From Pseudomonadota bacterium (GTDB lineage Bacteria > Pseudomonadota > Alphaproteobacteria > Acetobacterales > Acetobacteraceae): DNA of 64,000 bases. Below the pieces are notes generated by a model. That model had not been told where the DNA came from, did no database searches, and saw nothing but the letters and a program-made list of their open reading frames with translations. Below, in pieces: positions 39,707-48,567 of this stretch (position 1 is the first letter of the stretch; every line of letters starts with the position of its first letter). The DNA lies in NCBI GenBank assembly GCA_021818425.1, contig JAKAEC010000003.1, forward strand, positions 1 through 64,000, written 5' to 3'. The position numbers and the translations under genes were made by a program.

Positions 39707-40592
39707 ATAATAAAAAGCCACCGATGGAAGCCGCTTTGAGCTGAACCAAATTTCGTTATATTATAATTTTGTCAAAACGAATCCAGTTATGTAATTACGT
39801 TTCGTAATCAGTTTCATTTGGCGCCAAGTAGAAAAGAAAGAATAAAATCGATATGGTTGTTGTTATACAACATTTACCAATGAACGAATTGAGCACCTGT
39901 GTCCTGCAACGTCTCAGGCTCGCCACGATGCCGGCCCCATTTAAATAAGCTGGTCGGTTAAAATGACCTTCGATTACATGGCATCCCGTGCAACCCTGAT
40001 GCGGGCTGTCACGAGCGCTGCGGAGAGCGAGGCTCGGCTGTCAGAATGCAATCGAAGACCCCGCCACAGTGTGCACCCGGCGCCTCAGTCCACGGACCAA
40101 CAGAAGGAGTCAAAAACCCGGCCGCATCCCGGCATCAAACCTGATGGCGCACGATAGCCTTGCAAATTGTCTACACACTCCCATGATCTTGGCCTTTATG
40201 GCCGATAGACTACCAGCCACCTCAAGGCCGCAAACGTACAGCCCGCCCGGCACCGGCTGACCGATGCCATGCGTAGTGGTTTTCAAACCTAAGGACACCA
40301 AGGCTTTTTAGGAAAACATCAACCCATCGGGTTTCATCTGCGTCCGTACCAAGGTGATAAAAAGGACGACTGGAATATTCCGTTCTGTCGGCCAATTGAC
40401 AATGCACTGGTCGAAACAGCCGGAGGCAGGCAACAAGCGCCGCCGTGACGTGATACGTCGCGGTACGGTATCAACCGCAGCATAGGCTCCTCCAGATCAC
40501 TTTCGTCCTCACTGTCCCCATCGCCATAGGTACTGTAGATAGCCTCAGCCAAAGCTGGCGGCGAAAAAGCCAATGCCGCCGCCGCTTGCCGC
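39707..40592. other. Gene-free stretch downstream of mtnP
   Basis: About 890 bp, AT-rich to roughly 39900 and normal composition after. No supported gene. A minus-strand frame directly after mtnP (40334-40573, TTG start) reads 'LAFSPPALAEAIYSTYGDGD', which has a weak signal-peptide look, but there is no convincing start or family. Confidence 0.45.
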
Positions 40593-41480
40593 TTAGCGAG
40601 CCTGCAGAACCCGGCCAGCTACGGCGTCGAGCTTCCTCAGCACTTCAGGGTCGCGCACCTCTGGCGGGGTGATCAAAGCATAGGTCAGCGCCGTATCGCA
40701 CCCATGGGCACAAACCGAACGCGGGGCGGAAAGGCGAGGCAACACATCCTTGACCAGGCCGCGCGCCTTGTCCGCATTACCGAGCAGAACCTTGATCACC
40801 TGATCCACATTTACCGCGTCATGCTCCTCGTGCCAGCAATCATAGTCTGTCACCATCGCCACACTGGCGTAGTCTATCTCCGCCTCGCGGGCGAGCTTCG
40901 CCTCCGGCATATTGGTCATGCCAATTACAGAACACCCCCAAGAGCGATAGAGATTACTCTCCGCCAACGTAGAGAATTGCGGCCCTTCCATCACTAGGTA
41001 CGTGCCGCCACGCGTGTAAGGAAGGTCCAGCGCCTGTAGGCTTTCCTCCAGGGCATCGCCAAGGCGCGCACAAACCGGGTGCGCCATCGAAACATGTGCC
41101 ACACAACCAGGGCCAAAGAAGCTTTTCTCTCGAGCGAATGAGCGGTCGATAAATTGGTCGACGATCACGAAGTGCCCAGGTGGCAGCTCCTCTTTCAGCG
41201 AACCTACGGCTGAGAGGGAAATAATATCCGTTACCCCCAGACGCTTGAGCGCATCGATATTGGCCCGGTAGTTCAATGCCGTGGGGGTAGTTTTATGGCC
41301 GCGTCCATGGCGGGGCAGAAACACTACCCGCTGGCCGTCATAGGAGCCAACCAGCAATTCATCCGACGGGTCGCCCCAGGGAGTCAGAACTTTTTCCCAG
41401 GTCGTATCGGTCAACCCCTCAATATTATAAAGACCAGATCCGCCAATGATACCGATGACAGGCTGCTTCTTCTCACCCAT
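40593..41480 (-). CDS. mtnP: S-methyl-5'-thioadenosine phosphorylase
   Basis: Cleaves methylthioadenosine with phosphate in methionine salvage and polyamine by-product recycling. About 295 residues. The phosphate-binding 'IGIIGGSGLYNIEG' and 'FLPRHGRGHKTTP', and the substrate region 'VMEGPQFSTLAES' with 'GMTNMPEAKLAREAEI', are intact. The relative positions fit MTAP better than purine nucleoside phosphorylase. The rhlE terminator lies just upstream, so mtnP has its own promoter. No other salvage genes are adjacent. Confidence 0.95.
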   Translation of the reverse strand: MGEKKQPVIGIIGGSGLYNIEGLTDTTWEKVLTPWGDPSDELLVGSYDGQRVVFLPRHGRGHKTTPTALNYRANIDALKRLGVTDIISLSAVGSLKEELPPGHFVIVDQFIDRSFAREKSFFGPGCVAHVSMAHPVCARLGDALEESLQALDLPYTRGGTYLVMEGPQFSTLAESNLYRSWGCSVIGMTNMPEAKLAREAEIDYASVAMVTDYDCWHEEHDAVNVDQVIKVLLGNADKARGLVKDVLPRLSAPRSVCAHGCDTALTYALITPPEVRDPEVLRKLDAVAGRVLQAR

Positions 41481-41490
41481 TCTCTGCTCT

Positions 41491-41530
41491 CCAATAAAAA
41501 ATGCCGCCTTTGGCCAGAGGCGGCATCCAA
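41491..41530 (-). terminator. Terminator of the RhlE-type helicase gene
   Basis: On the minus strand: ATGCCGCCT, loop CTGGCCAA, AGGCGGCAT, then TTTTTTATT. A perfect 9-bp stem with a T-tract. The stem sequence is nearly the same as in the aspS terminator. Confidence 0.88.
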
Positions 41531-41553
41531 AACTCCTATGATCGAATCAAGCC

Positions 41554-42801
41554 TTACGCAACCTTGCGCTTTTCCTGATATTGCCGACGCTTAGGCTGGA
41601 CCTTGCGCAGCCGCATCTCCGGGTGACGCGCCGGCTTTTTCACGGGCATCGCTTGGCGCGGCCGCTCGCCGCCCGCGACCCTCATTTTAATGCCGGTCAG
41701 CTTCTCAATCTGGTTCAGGTAAGGCAGTTCGGTCGCATCGCAGAACGCCACCGCCACGCCGTCCGCGCCGTTGCGCGCCGTGCGGCCAATGCGGTGTACA
41801 TAGCTTTCTGGCTCGTTCGGCAGCTCAAAATTGATCACATGCGAAACAGCACTTACATCGATGCCGCGCGCGGCGATGTCGGTGGCCACAAGCGCCCGCA
41901 CCTCTCCGGCCTTGAAGGCGTCAAGCGCGCGTTGGCGCTGGTTCTGGCTGAGATTGCCATGCAGCGCCGCCGCCGCGATTTTGGAATTGTTCAGCATCAG
42001 CGCCACACGGTCGGCGCCCCGCTTGGTACGGGTGAACACGATGGTTCTGGCGAATTCGGGTTGGTAGAGCAGCTTCACCAAAAGGTTCCGTTTCTCCGGT
42101 CCCTCTGCAAAATATACGCTCTGCTCAATCTGCGAAGGTGTGGACGAAACAGCTTCAATCTCCACCCGTATCGGCTCGCGCAGCAGCCCGTTGGCTAGCT
42201 TGGCAATTTCCGCGGGCATAGTTGCCGAGAATAAGGCCGATTGCCGGCGCCCGGGAAGCGCCGCCACCACCTTACGGATATCTGGCATAAAGCCAAGGTC
42301 GAGCATGCGGTCCGCCTCGTCTAGCACGAAAAACTGGCACTGATCGATAATCAGCTCACGGGTGCTCATCAAATCCACTACTCGGCCCGGGCAGCCCACC
42401 ACAATGTCCACGCCGCGCATCATGCGCTGCACCTGGCCGAAACGACTTACACCGCCTACCACCAGCACAGTGCGCAAGCCCAGACCCGCGCCGAATTTCT
42501 TAATCTCCTGCTCGATCTGCACGGCCAGCTCACGCGTGGGCGCCAATACCAAGGCACGAGTGGAAAAGCGGCGGCTATGCAGCTTCTCCGTCGCGAAGGC
42601 TTGCAGCATCGGCAGCGAGAACGCCGCGGTCTTCCCGGTGCCAGTCTGGGCAATGCCCAGCACGTCCTTGCCCGCCAGCGCATGCGGGATCGCCTGAGCC
42701 TGGATCGGGGTGGGCTTCACGAAACCGGCCCCTTTCAGCGCACCAAGGATGGTGGAAGCAAAGCCAAAATTTTCAAACGTTAAATCACTCACAACAAACA
42801 T
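41554..42801 (-). CDS. rhlE: DEAD-box RNA helicase, RhlE-type
   Basis: ATP-dependent RNA helicase of about 415 residues for ribosome assembly or mRNA turnover. Motifs in order: Q-motif 'GFVKPTPIQAQAIP', motif I 'AQTGTGKTAAF', 'PTRELAVQ', DEAD 'VLDEADRML', 'SAT', 'HGNLSQNQR', 'ATDIAARGID', 'HRIGRTARNG'. The C-terminal tail is short and basic ('VQPKRRQYQEKRKVA'), which is typical of RhlE. ATG 42801 has GGAG directly against it; a GTG three codons on (42792) has better spacing to the same GGAG and may be the real start. The longer track start has no support. Confidence 0.9.
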   Translation of the reverse strand: MFVVSDLTFENFGFASTILGALKGAGFVKPTPIQAQAIPHALAGKDVLGIAQTGTGKTAAFSLPMLQAFATEKLHSRRFSTRALVLAPTRELAVQIEQEIKKFGAGLGLRTVLVVGGVSRFGQVQRMMRGVDIVVGCPGRVVDLMSTRELIIDQCQFFVLDEADRMLDLGFMPDIRKVVAALPGRRQSALFSATMPAEIAKLANGLLREPIRVEIEAVSSTPSQIEQSVYFAEGPEKRNLLVKLLYQPEFARTIVFTRTKRGADRVALMLNNSKIAAAALHGNLSQNQRQRALDAFKAGEVRALVATDIAARGIDVSAVSHVINFELPNEPESYVHRIGRTARNGADGVAVAFCDATELPYLNQIEKLTGIKMRVAGGERPRQAMPVKKPARHPEMRLRKVQPKRRQYQEKRKVA

Positions 42802-43026
42802 CTCCGCCGCCAAGGCGCCTGCCCTGACGGTCAATGTCCGGTATCCCATGCGCGAAACTGGAAAAGGACGGTGCAAACTAGCCCGTTCAGGGCGTCCCCA
42901 CCCCGCAAAAGCCTGTGCCGCCACGTCTCGTTCGCGCCATGGCGGCAGGTGGCACCTCCTTACGCTGCCAACCCACACCCATGCAAGGGCTTATGATGCA
43001 ATGCAGAAACCTGCTGCTAACCAACG

Positions 43027-43056
43027 AAAAACCACCCGTCCTACAACGGGTGGGTC
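43027..43056 (-). terminator. Terminator of the NdvB-like gene
   Basis: CCACCCGT / ACGGGTGG form a perfect 8-bp stem with a 6-nt loop. On the minus strand it is followed by TTTTTCG. It lies about 35 bp past the stop of the glucan synthase gene. Confidence 0.82.
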
Positions 43057-43085
43057 AATTCGTTAGATCTAGATCTGGCGGGTGC

Positions 43086-45788
43086 TCAGTCGCCAGCGGC
43101 CGGGTGCAAAACCACAATGCGCGCCGGCGTGGCGGCAGGCAATACTGCCGGCTTCGCGACTGCCTTGGCCGGCAACGCTGCTAGGATGGAGGTACCCACC
43201 GAGGCCAAATATGGCATGGACTGGGTGAACAGAACTACCACCCACAACCTAGTTTCCAGCGTTGCCCAATGGTGGCTGAAGCCAACCCCCAAGGCCGCAG
43301 CCCAGGTCAGCAACAGAATTACCAACTCCTCGCGAGCCATGACCAACCCCTGCACCAGGGCCGGGGCGTTCTCCATCTTTGGTGTCCGCAGGAAAGGAAG
43401 AGTGCTGGTGAACAGACCCTTCCACACTGCCTTGCCGATCGAGTGAGACAGAGCGAGCCCCGCTACTGCAGCGCCAATCCGGTCCATGAAACCGCAAGGT
43501 ACGCGACTTTTATAGAGTGCTAAAATTTGTCCGATCTTGAAAACAAACAGGCCGATGGAAGGCAGCATGAACAAGGCGATTGGGAACTCGAAGCGCACTG
43601 GGTCGAAGATCAATCCCAGCGACCAAGCTAACCCCATGGCCAAGAATACCAACCCCAGCGCATCTCCGAACCAGGGCAACCAGCCAGTGACGAAGTGCCA
43701 GCGCTGACCCGCCGTTAGATCCCGGTTAAAGGGATTGAACAGCGCCCCTGCATTGGCCCGCACGATCCGCATAGCGCCGTAAGCCCAGCGGTAGCGCTGC
43801 TTACGGAAGGCATTATAGTCGTCCGGCATCACACCCTTGCCGAAGCTTTTCTTGGAATACACAGCCTCATATCCGGCACGGAGCAGCCGCAGGCCCAACT
43901 GCGAATCCTCGGTGATGCACCACTCAGCCCAGCCATTTTCATTCAGTAGCGCTTCCTTGCGGATCAGCGTCATCGTGCCATGCTGTATAATGGCGTTCCG
44001 CTCATTGCGCGTCACCATGCCGGCATGGAAGAAGCCCGCATACTCCCAGAACATCATGCGCTTGAAGAGTGAGCCGTCATTGTCCCTGTAATCCTGCGGG
44101 GACTGGGTGAAACCCACCGCCGGGTCATTGAAGGCCGGCGCCATGGAACGCAGCCAGTCCGGATCAACCAGGTAATCGGAGTCGACCACGCCAATTACCT
44201 CAGCGTCCGGCGCCGTCTCGCGTAGGGCGAAGTTCAAGGCACCCGCCTTGTAGCCCTTGTAATTGCCAAGAGTGAAGAAGCGGAACTTAGGTCCCAGCCG
44301 CGCACAATGCTCGGCCACCGGCTCCCACACCGTGGGGTCCTTGGTATTATTGTCGATTACCAGAACCTCGAAACGGTCGTAATCAAGTGCTGCTAGACTA
44401 TCCAGCGTCTGCTTCACCATGTGCGGCGGTTCGTTGCAGATAGGCAGATGGAGCGAGACCTTGGGCAAAGTCGTACCAGCCGGAGCCGGGATTGGCTCGA
44501 AATGCCGCTTGGCGACACGGCCGAAAATGGTCTCCACCAAATCGAAACTGTCGGCAATCAGCAGGAACAGCAACATGCCCTGCCCCACCGCCAGCCCAAC
44601 CCAAACGATGGCGGCACTTATCGATAGATAGGTCTGCCCCATATTCATCAGCAGCATGGCCAGCGTGCTGGTGAAACTTTCCACCAGCGCTGCGAAGATC
44701 AGTTTGCCCGGCAAACGAATATCCGGCCGGCGGGAGAGCAGCGCCATGGTGGTCAGCAGGCTCGCTAGCGCGGCACCAACGGCGTACCAGATCCATTCCG
44801 GATGGTTCCAGACTGGCCCGGTCAGCGACCACTTCTCGTGACGGCCCAGCGTGAACATACCCCAGTAGCCGGCGGCGCGGCCCTCGAAGCTCGTCTTCCA
44901 GGGTTGGTCGAACGCCTCCATCACGAAGTAATGCAGGTGCTCCTTTTGCGCGAGGTTGAAAAAGTCGCGCAGGAAGCGGGCTTGGTTGATATTATTCGCC
45001 CGCGCAGCGCCAATGTCGATGCCATCGGATGGCCAGCCAATCTCACCGATCACAATCCTCTTGTTCGGGAAGCGGTCATGCACTTCCTGGAAACGGTACA
45101 TGGCATCTTGTACCGCAATTTTTTCAGGCACGCCTTCCCAATAGGGAAGAAGATGCACGGTGATGAAATCAACCGAATTCGCGAGCTCAGGGTGCTTTAG
45201 CCACACATGCCAGGGCTCGGCAGTGGAAACAGGAACATGCACCTGCTTCTCCACCTGATGAATATCCGCGATCAATTCCGACACCGGCAAGTCACCGCGC
45301 AGAATGGTCTCATTGCCCACCATCACCTGCTTCACATCCGGATTGGCATTGGCCACCCGCACTACCTTAGCCAGTTCCCTAGCATTGGCATTTGGGTGGC
45401 GGTCCAACCAGGCGCCCAACGTCACGTTCAGGTTCATCCCTTGCGCCAGCGCCGGTATCTGCCCCAAATCGCCTTCAACTGTATAGGTGCGGATATTATG
45501 GGTATATTTCGCCGCCAACTGCAAATCGGATTTTATCTGCGCAATGCTCGGGTATACGCCGGTCTGCGGGCTCTCGCCCTTGTGAAACGGCGAGAAGGCA
45601 AAACCACCGATCTCCCCCGTATACGCAGGGATGTTCTTCGCCGGTCGGTTGAGCCCAGCCCACAGGCCAAGCGCCACCACCCCCACACCAAGCGCTGCCG
45701 CCCAGGAACTGGCACTCGTCCAGCCCCGGCGGGCTTTGCGGGTAGAGATCAGCGCCGCCTGGCGATGAATTTGCGACTGATACGTCAT
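43086..45788 (-). CDS. NdvB-like fused GH17 and GT2 membrane beta-glucan synthase
   Basis: Large inner-membrane enzyme of about 900 residues. After one N-terminal helix comes a GH17-like domain (~60-330) with the acid/base Glu in 'VMVGNETILRG' and the nucleophile Glu in 'VIGEIGWPSDG'. Two or three helices lead to a processive GT2 domain (~430-700) with 'VIDNNTKDP', DxD 'VVDSDYLVDP', 'ITEDSQLGLRL' and QxxRW 'KQRYRWAYG'. More helices follow. This architecture matches NdvB-type beta-1,3-glucan synthases of Pseudomonas and Bradyrhizobium, where the GH17 part acts as a transglycosylase for branching or cyclising the glucan (family knowledge). I start at ATG 45788 (MTYQSQIHRQ). It has no operon partners. 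Confidence 0.85.
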   Translation of the reverse strand: MTYQSQIHRQAALISTRKARRGWTSASSWAAALGVGVVALGLWAGLNRPAKNIPAYTGEIGGFAFSPFHKGESPQTGVYPSIAQIKSDLQLAAKYTHNIRTYTVEGDLGQIPALAQGMNLNVTLGAWLDRHPNANARELAKVVRVANANPDVKQVMVGNETILRGDLPVSELIADIHQVEKQVHVPVSTAEPWHVWLKHPELANSVDFITVHLLPYWEGVPEKIAVQDAMYRFQEVHDRFPNKRIVIGEIGWPSDGIDIGAARANNINQARFLRDFFNLAQKEHLHYFVMEAFDQPWKTSFEGRAAGYWGMFTLGRHEKWSLTGPVWNHPEWIWYAVGAALASLLTTMALLSRRPDIRLPGKLIFAALVESFTSTLAMLLMNMGQTYLSISAAIVWVGLAVGQGMLLFLLIADSFDLVETIFGRVAKRHFEPIPAPAGTTLPKVSLHLPICNEPPHMVKQTLDSLAALDYDRFEVLVIDNNTKDPTVWEPVAEHCARLGPKFRFFTLGNYKGYKAGALNFALRETAPDAEVIGVVDSDYLVDPDWLRSMAPAFNDPAVGFTQSPQDYRDNDGSLFKRMMFWEYAGFFHAGMVTRNERNAIIQHGTMTLIRKEALLNENGWAEWCITEDSQLGLRLLRAGYEAVYSKKSFGKGVMPDDYNAFRKQRYRWAYGAMRIVRANAGALFNPFNRDLTAGQRWHFVTGWLPWFGDALGLVFLAMGLAWSLGLIFDPVRFEFPIALFMLPSIGLFVFKIGQILALYKSRVPCGFMDRIGAAVAGLALSHSIGKAVWKGLFTSTLPFLRTPKMENAPALVQGLVMAREELVILLLTWAAALGVGFSHHWATLETRLWVVVLFTQSMPYLASVGTSILAALPAKAVAKPAVLPAATPARIVVLHPAAGD

Positions 45789-46046
45789 GCGAGATATCCG
45801 AACTGCATTCCGGGACAAGCCCCGGATTAGGAAAGACAATCGCAATTCAGTGCGGCGCCCGGTGGGCGTGAATGTGGCCCAACTAAGGCAAACAAAATTT
45901 AATCTTGTAACATTATTTTTTATTGTGGGAAATATTATGTATGTTTTTCAATACATTATGGTGCCCGCCCCCAATCGTCCCCTAAATTACAACGCGGCTG
46001 CCGCGTAATAATCGCACGAGCCACGAAACCACGCTAAAAGCAGTAC

Positions 46047-47339
46047 ATGCCACTGATTCTGCAGCTCACCATTTTGGCGCTTCTGATTCTCCTTAATGGC
46101 GCCTTCGCGCTCGCGGAACTGGCATTGGTATCTTCCCGCCGCGCCATGCTAACTCTGTTAGAGCGCCAAGGCTTGCGCGGCGCCACCAGAGCGCGCCTGC
46201 TGGCAGATGACCCGCAAAGCTTCCTTCCTACAATCCAGTTCGGTATCACGCTTGTTGGCATCCTTACCGGCGCGCTTGGCGGCACCCAACTAGGCGAGCG
46301 CATGCAAGGGCCACTAAGCCATATACCCTATATCGCGCCTTACGCCGCGCCACTGAGCGTGGCGTTTACCGTGCTGGTCATTACCTACCTCACACTGGTG
46401 TTCGGGGAGCTTGTGCCTAAACAGCTTGCCTTACGTCATCCCGAACGCCTAGCCTTGCTGGTTTCTGGCCCAGTCGCAGTGCTTGCTGGGGCCGTTTCAC
46501 CGGTCATCTGGCTGTTGAGCAAAACTACCCATATCGTGTTGCGGTTGTTCGGGCCCACACCAGATGACCGACGCGGGGTTTCAGAAGAAGAACTGAAAGC
46601 CCTGCTGGTAGAAGGAGCCGAAACCGGTGTGCTGGAGACCGAGGAGCGCGACATCATCGAGCGAGTGCTACGCCTCGCGGACAAGCCAGTGCGCGCGATC
46701 ATGACGCCACGCACCGAAATCATCTGGCTAGACCGCTCAGCCGCAAGGGAAGACATTATCGCGCGGCTGCGCGCCGCCTCGCATTCGCGTTTTGTGGTCT
46801 GCGACGGCTCGGTGGACAACGTTGCCGGCATCATATTGTCAAAAGACGTGCTGGACCGGCTGCTGGACAACCGCGAAGGTCCCATTATTTCGCCGGTGCT
46901 TCGCCAGCCTATGGCGATTCCCGACTCCGTCTCCGCCCTTGACGCGTTAGACAGGCTGAAAGCCGATGACCTTGGCATGGCGCTGGTCTTCGATGAATAC
47001 GGCAGTTTCGAAGGCGTTGTGACTGCAGCCGACGTGCTGGAAGCCATAGTCGGCGACGCCGAAGATACGGGTCCGTCTTCGTATATCGAACCGTTGCCCG
47101 ACTCATCTTACGAGCTGGACGGGCTAACTCCGGTCGATGAAATTAAGGCCCGGCTGCATCTACCGAATCTGCCCAAAGAAGGCAGCTATCATACGCTGGG
47201 CGGGCTGGTTCTGGCGCTGCTCTTGCGCCCCGCTGCCAAGGGCGATGCCATCATGTTCGGCGGCTGGAAATTCGAGGTCTTGGGGCTGGATGGAAGGAGG
47301 ATCGAGCGCGTTAAGGTCGTGAAAGGCGCCGTCGACTAG
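46047..47339 (+). CDS. CNNM/CorC-type protein (DUF21, CBS pair, transporter-associated domain)
   Basis: Membrane protein of 430 residues. The DUF21 domain is at about 1-180 with several helices ('LALLILLNGAFALAELALVSSRR', 'LTLVFGELVPKQLALRHPERLA'). A CBS pair follows at about 210-330 ('MTPRTEIIWLD', 'LVFDEYGSFEGVVTAADVLEAIVG'), and the C-terminal CorC_HlyC domain at about 345-430. These proteins are linked to Mg2+/Co2+ export or resistance; the old name hemolysin C does not reflect function. It is divergent from the glucan synthase across a 258-bp AT-rich gap that should carry both promoters. Confidence 0.9.
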   Translation: MPLILQLTILALLILLNGAFALAELALVSSRRAMLTLLERQGLRGATRARLLADDPQSFLPTIQFGITLVGILTGALGGTQLGERMQGPLSHIPYIAPYAAPLSVAFTVLVITYLTLVFGELVPKQLALRHPERLALLVSGPVAVLAGAVSPVIWLLSKTTHIVLRLFGPTPDDRRGVSEEELKALLVEGAETGVLETEERDIIERVLRLADKPVRAIMTPRTEIIWLDRSAAREDIIARLRAASHSRFVVCDGSVDNVAGIILSKDVLDRLLDNREGPIISPVLRQPMAIPDSVSALDALDRLKADDLGMALVFDEYGSFEGVVTAADVLEAIVGDAEDTGPSSYIEPLPDSSYELDGLTPVDEIKARLHLPNLPKEGSYHTLGGLVLALLLRPAAKGDAIMFGGWKFEVLGLDGRRIERVKVVKGAVD

Positions 47340-47454
47340 CTGCCCGCCCGCGCCAGAGCGCGGCAACATCCAGTTGCCTCCCGTGCCTGTGTTTTATAGA
47401 CCGCTTCAGACACAAGTTGATTTGCGCGGCGGACCCATCTTGTACCATCCGACT

Positions 47455-48390
47455 CTAAATGCCCAGTCCGGTCGCGGCTTCCAACTTTGCCTCCCGGCGG
47501 GCCTGCCGGGCTTTCATCCGCTCAATCTCCTTGGCCGCCTGTATCAACCCTAGGAGCAGTTGCGCACTTACCTCCACCATGCGGCCGACTCGTTCATCCT
47601 CAGGCAATTTGCGCCACGCATTGGCTTGCTTGCGCAACTCCGGCGGCAGATGCGCGACCGCTTCCTCGACGCTCGCAAAAACATGGTCCACCGTTTTGCG
47701 TGATGGCCGGGGTTTGCGCGGCGCCGCCTTGGTCAAGCGCCAGCGTCCTTCCTGCCTTGCTTCATCCAGTTGCCGGGCTAACACGTCGGCCGCTGCTTCC
47801 CCATGCTCCAGTAATGCTGCGATCGCTGCATCCGCCGAAACATGTTTGCTACGCACCAGCGCATGCACCCGCGGCTCCGCCTGAGCAAGCAACAGCATTT
47901 GCTGCACCCGTGCCACGCTCTTACCCTGCGATGACGCGATCCCCTCCACGCTGAAGCCCATATCCTGCAGCCGAGAATACCCGCGCGCCACATCAAGCGT
48001 TTCCAGCTTCAAGCCCTGGGCAGAACGAAGCATTACCTCCACGCGCTCGGTGTCATTTCCTCGGAAGGGAATCACGCTGACCAGTGAAATCCGTGCGCCA
48101 CGGGCAATAGCCATTCGCAACCCCCGACGGCGACAATGTCCTTCGATTACAACAATCCGCCCATCCGCCAGCGCGCGCACCACCATCGGCGGTACGTAAC
48201 GGTCTTGCATGTAGGATACACAAAAAGCCTCTATGTGCTCTGTGACTTTCGGGTCGTCGTAATACCGCAGGTTAAACCCGTCCTCCTCTTCTATCAGAAG
48301 CGGGTCGATCTGATACAAATATAATTTCCGATTTTCCTGTGCCTGCGCCTCGGCCGTGAAGCTCTGCAGCGGCTTGACCACGAATGCCAT
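47455..48390 (-). CDS. Orphan ParB/RepB-like DNA-binding protein
   Basis: About 311 residues. The N-terminal ParB/Srx-like domain shows 'DGFNLRYYDDPKVTEHIEAF', 'VPPMVVRALADGRIVVIEGHCRRRGL' (the GExRR-like motif reads GHCRRRG). A KorB-like helix-turn-helix follows ('EGIASSQGKSVARVQQMLLLA'). The C-terminal half is charged. There is no parA partner, and convergent CNNM and cysteine synthase genes flank it, so it is not a chromosome-partition operon. Relatives occur on plasmids, phages and integrative elements, which makes an acquired origin plausible (inference). Confidence 0.78.
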   Translation of the reverse strand: MAFVVKPLQSFTAEAQAQENRKLYLYQIDPLLIEEEDGFNLRYYDDPKVTEHIEAFCVSYMQDRYVPPMVVRALADGRIVVIEGHCRRRGLRMAIARGARISLVSVIPFRGNDTERVEVMLRSAQGLKLETLDVARGYSRLQDMGFSVEGIASSQGKSVARVQQMLLLAQAEPRVHALVRSKHVSADAAIAALLEHGEAAADVLARQLDEARQEGRWRLTKAAPRKPRPSRKTVDHVFASVEEAVAHLPPELRKQANAWRKLPEDERVGRMVEVSAQLLLGLIQAAKEIERMKARQARREAKLEAATGLGI

Positions 48391-48567
48391 GCAATCCCAC
48401 CATCAAACATTTTGTCCGGTCACGCGGACTTTGCCGCGCAAGGTCATTGCAAGATTTATGCGGCTTCCAGGTTGCCTCTTTATTAACCAGATCAATATTG
48501 TGGTAAGTCGAATCACAAGTCTGACCTACCCCAATGGAATTGCTCACGAAGGCGGAATTGGCGCAGC

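Noticed and set aside
38071-39910. Genomic island integrated at the tRNA genes
   Set aside because: The AT-rich DNA lies at the 5' side of tRNA-Thr, I saw no integrase, and no duplicated tRNA 3' end was found.
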